A stretch of DNA of 64,000 bases from Streptomyces cacaoi. GTDB taxonomy: Bacteria > Actinomycetota > Actinomycetes > Streptomycetales > Streptomycetaceae. Of this stretch, positions 1 through 8,070 are shown piece by piece (within the stretch, counting starts at the first letter, position 1; every line of letters begins with the position of its first letter). Below the pieces are notes generated by a model, which was not told where the DNA came from, did no database searches, and saw only the letters and a program-made list of their open reading frames with translations. Where the stretch lies: contig NZ_BJMM01000012.1 in the NCBI RefSeq assembly GCF_006539165.1, forward strand, positions 62,001-126,000. The letters are read 5' to 3'. Both the position numbers and the translations under genes were made by a program.

Positions 1-873
1 ACGGAGGGCCGCGACCCGTACAAGGTGATCGTCCTGGAGCAGGTGCCGGCAGTCATGCCTCTGTGGGAGGTGTACGCCGAACTTCTCGGCGGAGGCGAAG
101 GGAGGCTCAACGGTGTCAAGTACGAGACGAGTTGCTGGAAGTTGAAAACGGAGCGGTACGGTGTACCACAGACTCGGACACGTGCTGTCCTGGTCGCCCG
201 ACGCCCCGGCCAGGGCGCGGTCGAACCTCCCGAGACGACGCACCTGCCCTTCGAACTGCGCCGGGGCAAGGGGGCCACCGATGCCGACGGGCTCCTGCCC
301 GATTCCGATATCCCTCGTGCCCGGCGACCTTGGGTCTCCATGGCGCAGGCGCTCGATGCAGCGAGCAAGTCGGACGGGTCCCCACTGGATGTGTCCCGGC
401 TCGTGCAAGACGGAAAGATGCAGTTCTTCGTGGTCTCGAACTACGGTTCCGGCGGCGACCCGAAGAAGCGAGGCCGTCGCCTCGCCTCCCAGCCTGCGTT
501 CACGGTCACCGGGAAGGTCTCACGGAACCGGGTGTACAGAAACCAAGCCGAGTACAAGGCCCAGCGATACGATCGCTTCACGATCCCCGAGTCCGGAGTG
601 CTCCAGACCTTTCCGCACAACTTCCCTTGGTCGGGGAACGACCAGGCGCAGCAGGTGGGCAATGCTGTACCTCCCCGGCTCGGTATGTATGTACTCAGCA
701 AAGCGCTGCGAGGGAACGCTCCGTCTGCGGCCGAGCTTGCCGCCGCGACCACGTGGCCTGCTGTGCCCCGGGCCACGACGGACCAGCTCCGTGCCTTCGG
801 GTGTGGGGATCAGAGCCGTTGTCCTCCGGATTCGCACAAGATCAGTCCCCCCCGGCGGAAGCCCTCCCCCTGA
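1..873 (+). CDS. drmMII: DNA cytosine-C5 methyltransferase, C-terminal part (DISARM drmMII type); 5' end outside window
   Basis: The reading frame is open from base 1, so the start and the AdoMet-binding/PCQ half lie to the left of the window. About 290 residues are visible. They contain LEQVP (motif VI, usually ENV, here EQV), YGVPQTRTRAVLV (motif VIII, QxRxR), PAFTVTGKVSRNRVY in the motif IX position, and QVGNAVPP (motif X, GN). This is the standard C-terminal order of C5-cytosine methyltransferases that flip out and methylate C. In class 2 DISARM, a C5 methyltransferase marks host DNA, and drmA and drmB lie 7-11 kb downstream here, so I infer that role. The last roughly 30 residues are basic and proline-rich, and their coding sequence overlaps the 3' end of the convergent DUF6339-like gene by 32 bp. 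Family assignment is secure; recognition sequence cannot be read. Confidence 0.9.
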   Translation, partial: TEGRDPYKVIVLEQVPAVMPLWEVYAELLGGGEGRLNGVKYETSCWKLKTERYGVPQTRTRAVLVARRPGQGAVEPPETTHLPFELRRGKGATDADGLLPDSDIPRARRPWVSMAQALDAASKSDGSPLDVSRLVQDGKMQFFVVSNYGSGGDPKKRGRRLASQPAFTVTGKVSRNRVYRNQAEYKAQRYDRFTIPESGVLQTFPHNFPWSGNDQAQQVGNAVPPRLGMYVLSKALRGNAPSAAELAAATTWPAVPRATTDQLRAFGCGDQSRCPPDSHKISPPRRKPSP

Positions 874-1729
874 CCGGCGCGTTGGTGAACAACTCCTCGA
901 AGAGCGAGGACAGGACGTCCACCGCATCAGCCGGGGCGCGCTCTTCTTCCGGTCCCTCCGGCAGATCGTTGCGGGGCGAGGGAACAGCCGACTCCGATGC
1001 CCTGATCCAATCGCGCACGACATCGCGGTCCCGCTCGACGTCCGGAGCCATGACGTCGTACATCAACGTCGCCGCTGCCGCGTTGACGGCCGAGGTGAGC
1101 GCGTTGACCTCTCGTCCGGTACGCACGGTCCCCTTTTCCAGGAGCCGCACGAGGGCCAGTGCAGTGGGACGGTGATCGACGACATCCAGTCGTAGTGCGG
1201 AGTTGAGCATGTCCTGATTGCCGCAGGCGACAACCACGGGCCGGTAGTCCGAGCCGTCGCGGAAGAGTTCGGCAGACCACCAGAGACGAGCGAAGGCCTG
1301 TGTGTAGTGGGGGCCGACGAATCTCCCCCTGGACACGCGTCCGTACCGACCTTGCCCCTTCGGCTCCGATCTGTGTCGCCAGACGACATAGTCCGGGGCG
1401 ACACCCAGGGCCAGGTAAGTCCACAGCCGTTTCTCGGACGCTTCTCGGCGGGTCAGCCGAAGTGTCTCGTGCAGCCGCGGGGCCAACCATGCGTCGGCCG
1501 CCGTCGGACGCGCGTCCCTGATTGCACCGAGCGCATCGTCGATCAGGTCTCGTACACGGTGTAGCTGCCACCGTGTCTCGTCTCCGGGCAGCGGCTCGGC
1601 GATCTTGTTCAATGCGATGGACGGGACGTCCTCACGTCCTTCGAGCAGCCCGTCCGAGATGAACTCCGCAGCCTGCGCATCGGTCAGCAGGGCAAGGTGC
1701 TCCGGCAGGTGTTCGGGACGGGAGGTCAC
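842..1729 (-). CDS. DUF6339-like protein of unknown function in the defence island
   Basis: 295 residues, soluble, with no signal peptide or membrane segment. It begins at a GTG that overlaps the stop of the gene before it (GTGA, 1726-1729), so it is translationally coupled. A central segment (about residues 120-170) with YLALGVAPDYVVWRH, GRFVGPHYTQAFARLWW and the later NQDM resembles my recollection of the DUF6339 family, which has no assigned activity. The C-terminal 40 residues are acidic and low in complexity. It is the last gene of a three-gene operon (sigma/ATPase fusion, unknown, this) and runs head-on into the methyltransferase gene, sharing 32 bp with it. Role in defence is inferred only from location; the DUF name is a memory-based match and could be wrong. 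Confidence 0.65.
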   Translation of the reverse strand: MTSRPEHLPEHLALLTDAQAAEFISDGLLEGREDVPSIALNKIAEPLPGDETRWQLHRVRDLIDDALGAIRDARPTAADAWLAPRLHETLRLTRREASEKRLWTYLALGVAPDYVVWRHRSEPKGQGRYGRVSRGRFVGPHYTQAFARLWWSAELFRDGSDYRPVVVACGNQDMLNSALRLDVVDHRPTALALVRLLEKGTVRTGREVNALTSAVNAAAATLMYDVMAPDVERDRDVVRDWIRASESAVPSPRNDLPEGPEEERAPADAVDVLSSLFEELFTNAPVRGRASAGGD

Positions 1730-2718
1730 GCGTGCATCTCCTGCTCGAGTAGTTCGATGTCGCGCACAGTGGTGGCCAACGCTTTCGGCACATCGGATCG
1801 GCGCGCGGCCGCCAAGTGGATGCGCGGCTGCAGATCCGCCCAGCTTCCCTCACCGATCCGCCGCAGATGCACCTCTCGTAGCGCGTCTTCCGCCGAACGC
1901 CCGGGAAAGATGTCGGGAAGCATCTCGCGCAGAACGGCACCACGCCAATCCGGTGGGAAGAGCGGTGTCCCGTCGTCCTCGACCTCCAAGTCACCGATCG
2001 CCGTGTGGAAAACAGCAGTCCAGACGTCAGCGCAGATCTGGGCCAACAGCATTTCTCCGACCACTCTCTCCACCTTCGAGCCCTGGCCCTCCATCAACGC
2101 GGCGAGTCCCTCGAAGTCGGAGTTCAGGCGAACGTTGGGCATGCGCCCCGATGCATCCACAACCCACGGTGCGTCACGGAATGCTCTCAGCCACTCGGCA
2201 CCCCGTGTGAAACTGACGGTCTGTACATCGAGTTGACGGGCCCGGAGCGGAGCGTCGGCCGTCATATCGATCATCCACTCCTGTTCGGTCGAAGCGATGA
2301 TCCTGCCGGCCACCCCCTCGACGCGGGCGACCACGTGCACGGTGAGCGACGCACGATCCAGGTGATCGTCCCGATCCAGCTCGATCTCACCGGCCCAGTC
2401 CCCCTCGCTCCCGGGCGCCGGCGACAGACGCGCGACACTCCGCGCGTTCGTCGCTCCCTCTGTCAGAACCGCGACGACGGATACATCGGACCAATGTCCC
2501 TTCCTCCGGATCTCCCGGGCGGGTACAGAGGCGGCAAGTCCGATCCGGGCGGTCCGCCAGTCGTCCCGCTCCGCCCTGCCGAGCGCCACGACCTGCTCGA
2601 CGGCCGAGCAGGCCCTGACGTCCAGCTGCTCGCGGTGTTCGCCGGGGCCGCGCAAACGGACGGCTGTGACCCTGGCCGTCACCGCCCCGCTCAATCGGGG
2701 GTACGGGTAAGCCCTCAT
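1726..2718 (-). CDS. Conserved-looking hypothetical protein, middle gene of the sigma/ATPase operon
   Basis: 330 residues starting at ATG 2718, which overlaps the stop of the upstream gene in an ATGA (2715-2718). A longer open frame to 2892 exists but lies wholly inside the upstream gene and is not needed. I do not recognise the family. The N-terminal half (to about residue 170) is rich in alternating hydrophobic/charged stretches suggestive of beta structure. The C-terminal half looks helical, with VGEMLLAQICADVWTAVFHT around residues 200-220 and an acidic WADLQPRIHLAAARR segment near the end. There is no signal peptide, membrane segment, Walker motif or zinc ligand set. Tight coupling on both sides suggests it works with the GHKL ATPase and the DUF6339-like protein, perhaps as a complex; that is inference. 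Confidence 0.75.
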   Translation of the reverse strand: MRAYPYPRLSGAVTARVTAVRLRGPGEHREQLDVRACSAVEQVVALGRAERDDWRTARIGLAASVPAREIRRKGHWSDVSVVAVLTEGATNARSVARLSPAPGSEGDWAGEIELDRDDHLDRASLTVHVVARVEGVAGRIIASTEQEWMIDMTADAPLRARQLDVQTVSFTRGAEWLRAFRDAPWVVDASGRMPNVRLNSDFEGLAALMEGQGSKVERVVGEMLLAQICADVWTAVFHTAIGDLEVEDDGTPLFPPDWRGAVLREMLPDIFPGRSAEDALREVHLRRIGEGSWADLQPRIHLAAARRSDVPKALATTVRDIELLEQEMHA

Positions 2719-5700
2719 GCCCCGACCCACCTGCCCTCCTGCAACTCGACGACGAGGCCGGTCAGTGCCGCACGCACAGGGTGACTCGAAACATCGGTGA
2801 CGCCCCGGAACACGGCCCGGCGGCTTCCCGGTGTGAAGCACAGAACCCCGTCGTCGAGTTCGCAGTGGCTGATGGCGACAAGTTCGGCCCAATCGACCAC
2901 CGGTCGGGGACCGGAGCGGACCTCGAGTTTGGCGACGGGCGTCATGCGCCAGGTCTCCGCCCGTGGCGGAAGCCTGACCTCAGCAGTGATCCGCCACGCT
3001 CCTGTTGGGTCGACGACAGCCTCCAGGTCGTCCATCCTCGGGCGCTCCGCCACTCCCACGGCTCTGGGGGAGGGTTTGCCCGACACCTTGAGGCGTCTGC
3101 TCACCTTGCCGGCACCCGTGAGCTTCTTCTCCTGGCGAATCGCGACGAGGGCGTGGACGGCCCGATTGGTCTCGGTCGTGAGCGCGGCGATCCGCCGATG
3201 TGCCGAGGGCGAATAGCGCATTCTCAGTTCCTCGGTCTGTCCCCACTTGTTGTGTTCCGGCGGTTCGGAAGTACGGAGGAATTCCTCCGCCTCTGCGGCG
3301 AAGGGAGCGTCCGGCCCGGCAGCCAGGCCGGCGAGCAGGACCGCTTGGAACGGGTTGGTGCCGATGGGCAGGCCCGGCACATGACTCACCTTGACTGTCA
3401 TACGGTTACCGCGCATCGCAGTCACCCTGTTCGGCTTTCCGTCGGTGTCCGTGGCCCGCGTGACGAGGAGTACTGCCCGGTGCTCACCGGCGGTTCCGGA
3501 GGTTCCGTCCTTCTCCGGTACTTTCAGCGGCACAGTGGTGCATGCCACCTGTTCCTCCTCGGTGATACGGTCCACCGTGGTGCCGCACAGGAACGCCCGG
3601 AGCGCCCTCGTCCGTGCGGGCTGGTGGACCTCCGGCTCCACCTTCTCCTCGGCGATGAATTCCGCTCCGTTCCGCAAAGACCGAACCGAAGCCTCCAACA
3701 ACGGCTGGTGGTCGCCTCCCGACGTCATGGCGGCCCAGAAGTTCCGTCCGAGCGCTTGCACCAACCTTCTGTGCATACGTTCCAGGCTGTCCTCGTCGTC
3801 CCCCGCATCCCCTTCCGTGCCCTGTCCGACCTCGGTGAGGCTGGCCACGTCGTGTGCCCCGACGATCAGGAACGACGTGCCGGGTTCGTCGGTTCCACGA
3901 GTGAGGTGGAGAAGCTCTGCCGTCGCTTCGTCGGCCCACCACGAACGCGCGACCTCACCGTTACCGGCTTCGTCATCGGGCCGTCCCAGCCAAGCGGGGC
4001 CGGCATACCTCTTGCCGGCCACCTCTCGCCAGGGCAGGTCCAGCCGTCCGATGAAACGACGCTCCGTCCGGCCTTCATGGGGCTCACAGAGCGTCGAATT
4101 GATGAGCACGAGGCCCAACCGGCTGGTACTCCAGAGCGTGGCCTTGCCCAGGCCGTACGACCCTCCGGCCATCAGGTCCGACTTTCGGCTGTCGAGCTGG
4201 CGCCGGACGACTGCGGCGAAACGACCGTCCTCGTAGTCGTCACCGGTGAGCCCGTTGGCGTTGTAGTCATCCACCCGGAGAAGAACGAGCCGGTCCTTGT
4301 CCATCATCTCGCGCAGACCTGCTCGGATGGCACGGCCCACCTTCTGGTCCTGCGCAGCAGCCGCTTCGAAATGCGGGAGAAGATCGTCCCAGTGGATCGC
4401 TTCGCAGAAGCGTGTCAGGAAGTCCCCTGTCAGCTCGTGCAGCGTGTAGGAAACCCTGACCGGTCGGTCGTTACATCTGACGCGCTCGTCGAGACTGTTC
4501 TGTGTCGCTTCGCGGGCGAGGACTTCCACGTCCGCCTCGAAGGCGAAAGCAGCCGCGTTTCCGAATTCACGCCCTCCGTCATCGTGGCCGGGGCGGTGGT
4601 ACCAGACGACCTGACTCATATCGTTCGCCGGCTGCTCCGGAGTGGCACGGGAACCGTCCGCCCCCGACTCGGCTTCAAGACACTCCTGTGCCCGAGCGAG
4701 AAGTTCAGGCGGGGGTTCGGAGCTGCCGTTCAGCCAGGCCTCGACGGTGGCCTGTGGCACTGCGAGCCGACGCCCCGCCTCGACCGCGTCCCACCCTCTG
4801 ATTCGCATACGTTCGGCCATCCATCGACCGAACCCGATGTTCACCGACGTCACCGCTCCCTCTTCTCCGTCGGCACTGCTCTCCACTTCCTGCTCGCAAC
4901 CACCGTTGCGCGGCGGGGCCTTCCACCCGTACGAATCCCTGACCGAGCCATCGGAGCCGCCGGAGGACGCGGAACCCGCGACGCTCATTTCACAAACAGC
5001 CCGCCGCCGGCGGCGTTCCGAGGCCGGGTCGTCGGGCTCCAGGCCCAAGTGCACCCTCAGATCCTTGAAGGCCCACTTCTCGAGCTGTCGGATGCGCTCC
5101 CGCGTGACGCCGAACTCCTTTCCGATCTCCTCAAGAGTCCATGGTGTCCCGTCCACGAAGCCGTAGCGGAGCAGGAGAACCTTCCGGGACCGTTCCGACA
5201 GGGGGCAGGAGTCGAACAGATTGAGGATCTCCTGGCGAGCGAACACCGGCCACAACACCTGTTCAGGCCCCGGTACGGGCGTGAAGGCATCAACCACCAG
5301 TTCCCCGAGAGTCGTGTCGGCACTCACAGGCTGTTCCAACGAGAGCACCACTCGGCGACTCAGTTGCAGACACTTCGCGACTTTCTCGGAACTCATCTCG
5401 CAAGCGAGAGCGAGATCGTCCACATTCGGCTTCAGCCCTTGGTCGAGACAAGCTCTCTCGGCTCGACGCACCTTCTCCACATCCACCCTCATGTGAACCG
5501 GCAGCCGGATGGAGGTTCCCTCGTTGGCGATGGCCCGCGTGATCCGTTGCCGGATCCAGCAAGTCGCGTAGGTCGAGAACTTGCAGCCCAGGGTGACGTC
5601 GAACTTCTCGACGGCGCGCATCACACCGATCGCCCCATGTTGTACAAGATCCTCGTACATGGGGCCTCCCGGCCGATGTCCGAGGTCCCGGAGAATCTTG

Positions 5701-6353
5701 TGAACGAGTCGCTGATTATGGGCGATCATCGCGGACAGAGCCCTGTGGGCCTCGCCCTCCCGTGGCAACCCAACCGTGTAACCGTCGGGCAGTGGGCCAG
5801 ATATTTCCTCCCTCCCCCGGTACAGCAGGCAGAGGCCGACTTCCTCCTCGGCCGTGAGAATCCTTCGTTGCGGGTTCGCCCGCCGTCGATCCACCTCGAG
5901 CACCCGACGCGCAGCACTGCGAGCAGCCTCGAAGTCGCCGACGTGATCCGTTCCCCGGAATGCTTCGATGTCGGGCTCTTCCGTGTCCTCGCCGAGTTCC
6001 GAGTCCGAGAACGGGTCCCAGTGAGCGGTGTCCCCGTCGGCCACCTGCTGCTCCGAGGAGCCCACATCGTCCGCGAGGCCCCGACCGTCCCTCTGAGGCT
6101 CCGCGGCAATCTCCGCAGCCGCGACGGCCTCCGACAGGGCCTGGGCTTCCGACGCGTCGAGACGCGCAGCGCGCAGTACCTGCTGCACCGCCACCCGGGG
6201 TTGCACTCTCTCGGCCGTGAAGCGCCGAACGAGTCGAACGAGGATCTCCGGGAACGTATGGTGCTCACTCTGGCCGGAGGCACCTCTTCGTGTCCTGGTC
6301 ATCCTGCCCCCAACGCCCCGTACGGCCACCCCTGTTACGTACCAGTCCATCAC
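2715..6353 (-). CDS. Sigma-70 factor / HTH / GHKL-type ATPase fusion protein
   Basis: One uninterrupted 1212-codon frame. The start GTG 6353 (or ATG 6350) follows GAGG by 7 nt. Residues about 165-435 form a complete non-ECF sigma70 factor. Region 2 includes YEDLVQHGAIGVMRAVEKFD and FSTYATCWIRQRITRAI (about 233-275). Region 3 lies near 290-340. Region 4 ends in the HTH WTLEEIGKEFGVTRERIRQL (405-424). After a low-complexity linker comes an HTH-like stretch (about 508-560, GWDAVEAGRRLAVPQATVEAW). From about 600 follows a GHKL ATPase: N-box EATQNSLDE (615-623), G1 DDYNANGLTGDD (695-706), G2 GGSYGLGKA (730-738). The C-terminal 450 residues are unrecognised. GHKL proteins bind ATP and change shape; sigma factors direct RNA polymerase. 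Joining them suggests ATP- or damage-gated transcription, which is inference. An internal GTG (4853, residue 501) has a purine-rich upstream stretch, so a separate ATPase product is possible. Confidence 0.85.
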   Translation of the reverse strand: MMDWYVTGVAVRGVGGRMTRTRRGASGQSEHHTFPEILVRLVRRFTAERVQPRVAVQQVLRAARLDASEAQALSEAVAAAEIAAEPQRDGRGLADDVGSSEQQVADGDTAHWDPFSDSELGEDTEEPDIEAFRGTDHVGDFEAARSAARRVLEVDRRRANPQRRILTAEEEVGLCLLYRGREEISGPLPDGYTVGLPREGEAHRALSAMIAHNQRLVHKILRDLGHRPGGPMYEDLVQHGAIGVMRAVEKFDVTLGCKFSTYATCWIRQRITRAIANEGTSIRLPVHMRVDVEKVRRAERACLDQGLKPNVDDLALACEMSSEKVAKCLQLSRRVVLSLEQPVSADTTLGELVVDAFTPVPGPEQVLWPVFARQEILNLFDSCPLSERSRKVLLLRYGFVDGTPWTLEEIGKEFGVTRERIRQLEKWAFKDLRVHLGLEPDDPASERRRRRAVCEMSVAGSASSGGSDGSVRDSYGWKAPPRNGGCEQEVESSADGEEGAVTSVNIGFGRWMAERMRIRGWDAVEAGRRLAVPQATVEAWLNGSSEPPPELLARAQECLEAESGADGSRATPEQPANDMSQVVWYHRPGHDDGGREFGNAAAFAFEADVEVLAREATQNSLDERVRCNDRPVRVSYTLHELTGDFLTRFCEAIHWDDLLPHFEAAAAQDQKVGRAIRAGLREMMDKDRLVLLRVDDYNANGLTGDDYEDGRFAAVVRRQLDSRKSDLMAGGSYGLGKATLWSTSRLGLVLINSTLCEPHEGRTERRFIGRLDLPWREVAGKRYAGPAWLGRPDDEAGNGEVARSWWADEATAELLHLTRGTDEPGTSFLIVGAHDVASLTEVGQGTEGDAGDDEDSLERMHRRLVQALGRNFWAAMTSGGDHQPLLEASVRSLRNGAEFIAEEKVEPEVHQPARTRALRAFLCGTTVDRITEEEQVACTTVPLKVPEKDGTSGTAGEHRAVLLVTRATDTDGKPNRVTAMRGNRMTVKVSHVPGLPIGTNPFQAVLLAGLAAGPDAPFAAEAEEFLRTSEPPEHNKWGQTEELRMRYSPSAHRRIAALTTETNRAVHALVAIRQEKKLTGAGKVSRRLKVSGKPSPRAVGVAERPRMDDLEAVVDPTGAWRITAEVRLPPRAETWRMTPVAKLEVRSGPRPVVDWAELVAISHCELDDGVLCFTPGSRRAVFRGVTDVSSHPVRAALTGLVVELQEGRWVGA

Positions 6354-6456
6354 TCATCGGCCTCGTCTGCCAGCTTCTGTCCGGGCCGGAGGCACTCCCC
6401 CAGGCAACCCTCTGTATTTTGATGGGGCGTTGGCGTGACAAGGGGGGAGAGAGTCG
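6354..6456. promoter_or_regulatory. Divergent promoter region of the two defence operons
   Basis: This 103-bp gap is the only non-coding DNA inside the island and must hold promoters for both arms. Its single AT-rich block, TCTGTATTTTGATGG (about 6411-6425), could supply a -10 element on either strand. I cannot identify a convincing -35 partner. The + strand gene has a strong ribosome site (AAGGGGGGAGAG just before ATG 6457). Since one arm encodes a sigma factor, this is the natural candidate for autoregulation; there is no direct sequence proof. Confidence 0.4.
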
Positions 6457-8070
6457 ATGCGCATCATCCCTAGCGAGATCTCGAGCAACACCAGGAGCAA
6501 CGCGGAACGCAGCGTCTTCGCCGCGCTGAAGGCGGTACCTGACGACCAGAGCGTCGCGTTGCACACCGTGCACCTTCCCAGGCACCGCAAGAAGCGCGTC
6601 GGTGAGATCGACTTCGTCGTCATCACGCCCGATCTCCTGCTCTTCATTGAGGTCAAGGGGGGTCGAGTGCGCGAAAGCGATGGAAAGTGGTACTACGGCC
6701 CACCGGGCCGCGAGGACGGACCGAAGGAGAGTCCGTTCAAGCAGGCGAGTGGGGGCATGCACGAGTTCGAGCGAGAGCTGGGAGCCCTGATCGGCGATCT
6801 GAGGGACCACGGCGTCGCCGGGGGTTACCTCGTGATCACTACGGACGTCGACCTCGACCGTACGACGGAGTTCGAACCCGAGCAGTACCTCGGGGCCACG
6901 GCATACGACGGCGGCCGTGGCCTGGCCGCCGGCATCGAGCGGGCGACCCGCTTCTGGTCGGCCCGGAACAGGTGGGCACGCACGCCGGTGCCCGCATCTC
7001 TCCGCAAACGGATGCTCGCGGCCATTCGTCCGGACTTCGACCTGGTGCCGAACCTGCAGTCACGCCTGACCCATCTCGACGTCGTCTTCGAGCGGCTCAC
7101 CGAGGAACAGCTCGACAGGCTCGACGAGTTGGAGTCCAACCCACGGCTCATCTGGACCGGCGGTGCAGGAACGGGGAAGACGTTCCTTGCCGCCGAGGCC
7201 GCCCGCCGCAAGTCGGCCAGGGGCAGCGTCCTGTTCACGTGCGCCGGCAGCACTCTCGCGCAGCATCTGGCGGCAGTCCTCACCGAGGTCTCGATCACGG
7301 TGCTGCCGTTCGACCGGCTCGACGAGGTGCGAGGGCAAAGCTTCGACCACCTGATCGTGGACGAGGCTCAGGACCTGATGTCCTTCGAGGCTCTCGACGT
7401 CCTGGAGGAACTGGTCGCAGGAGGTCTGTCCGGCGGCCAGTGGATCTTCATGCTCGACCAGAACAATCAAGTGCTGACACCGGACGTCTACGACCCGGAG
7501 GCATGGCAGTACTTGTGCGACCTGGGGTTCCGGTACGGCCCCATGAAGCGCAACTGCCGCAACACCGTGCAGATCGTGAACCAGGTGCGCTCCTACACCG
7601 GGGCCGATCTGGGGATCGCCACTGCTGGTGAGGGGGAGCCCGTACGCTTCGTCGATGTACACGACACACAGGACGAGGCCCGGGCTCTCGACGTGTACGT
7701 GGACGAGTTGGTACGGAACGGAGTATCACCTCGGGACGTCACCTTGCTGTCCGTCGGGGGGGAGTGGGAGACCAGCTCCGCCTGCCAGTCGCAACGTTCC
7801 TCGAAGATCGAGCGGTTCGCCGACGTGGTCGGGACCGAGCGCAGGAAGCACCGGCTCACCTGGTCGTCCATCGGGGATTTCAAGGGACACGAAAACCATG
7901 TCGTCTGCCTTCTGGACCTCGAACCGGCCCATCTTGAGGGACGGCTCGACGCGATCTACGTCGCGTGGACAAGGGCACGCGCCCAACTCTGGGTCGCGTG
8001 CCGCCCCGGCACACGACAGGCACTGAAGGACCTGGGCGTGGCCATGCTGAAGCAGCAGGGGAGGCTCTGA
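6457..8070 (+). CDS. NERD-domain nuclease / UvrD-like SF1 helicase fusion
   Basis: 537 residues from ATG 6457, with ribosome site GGGGGGAGAG 4-5 nt upstream. Residues 8-165 are a NERD (nuclease-related) domain: GEIDFVVITPDLLLFIEVKGG (49-69) carries the restriction-fold E/D...ExK pattern (E50, D52, E65, K67). Residues 225-537 form a compact superfamily-1 ATPase: Walker A GGAGTGKT (235-242), Walker B VDEAQD (301-306), DQNNQ (334-338), NCRNT (366-370), GDFKGHENHVV (473-483) and VAWTRARAQLWV (502-513). Such proteins are predicted to translocate on and cut DNA. It is the first gene of the drmAB operon, and its stop shares one base with the drmA ATG (TGATG). A nuclease-helicase here may stand in for the drmC phospholipase-D nuclease, which I do not find; that substitution is inference. 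Confidence 0.85.
   Translation: MRIIPSEISSNTRSNAERSVFAALKAVPDDQSVALHTVHLPRHRKKRVGEIDFVVITPDLLLFIEVKGGRVRESDGKWYYGPPGREDGPKESPFKQASGGMHEFERELGALIGDLRDHGVAGGYLVITTDVDLDRTTEFEPEQYLGATAYDGGRGLAAGIERATRFWSARNRWARTPVPASLRKRMLAAIRPDFDLVPNLQSRLTHLDVVFERLTEEQLDRLDELESNPRLIWTGGAGTGKTFLAAEAARRKSARGSVLFTCAGSTLAQHLAAVLTEVSITVLPFDRLDEVRGQSFDHLIVDEAQDLMSFEALDVLEELVAGGLSGGQWIFMLDQNNQVLTPDVYDPEAWQYLCDLGFRYGPMKRNCRNTVQIVNQVRSYTGADLGIATAGEGEPVRFVDVHDTQDEARALDVYVDELVRNGVSPRDVTLLSVGGEWETSSACQSQRSSKIERFADVVGTERRKHRLTWSSIGDFKGHENHVVCLLDLEPAHLEGRLDAIYVAWTRARAQLWVACRPGTRQALKDLGVAMLKQQGRL

Noticed and set aside
2781-6422. A 1213-codon open frame on the + strand opposite the sigma/ATPase gene
   Set aside because: It is the antisense shadow of a high-GC gene: the - strand translation contains sigma70 and GHKL motifs in order, while the + strand translation has no recognisable domain and is full of Arg/His/Pro.
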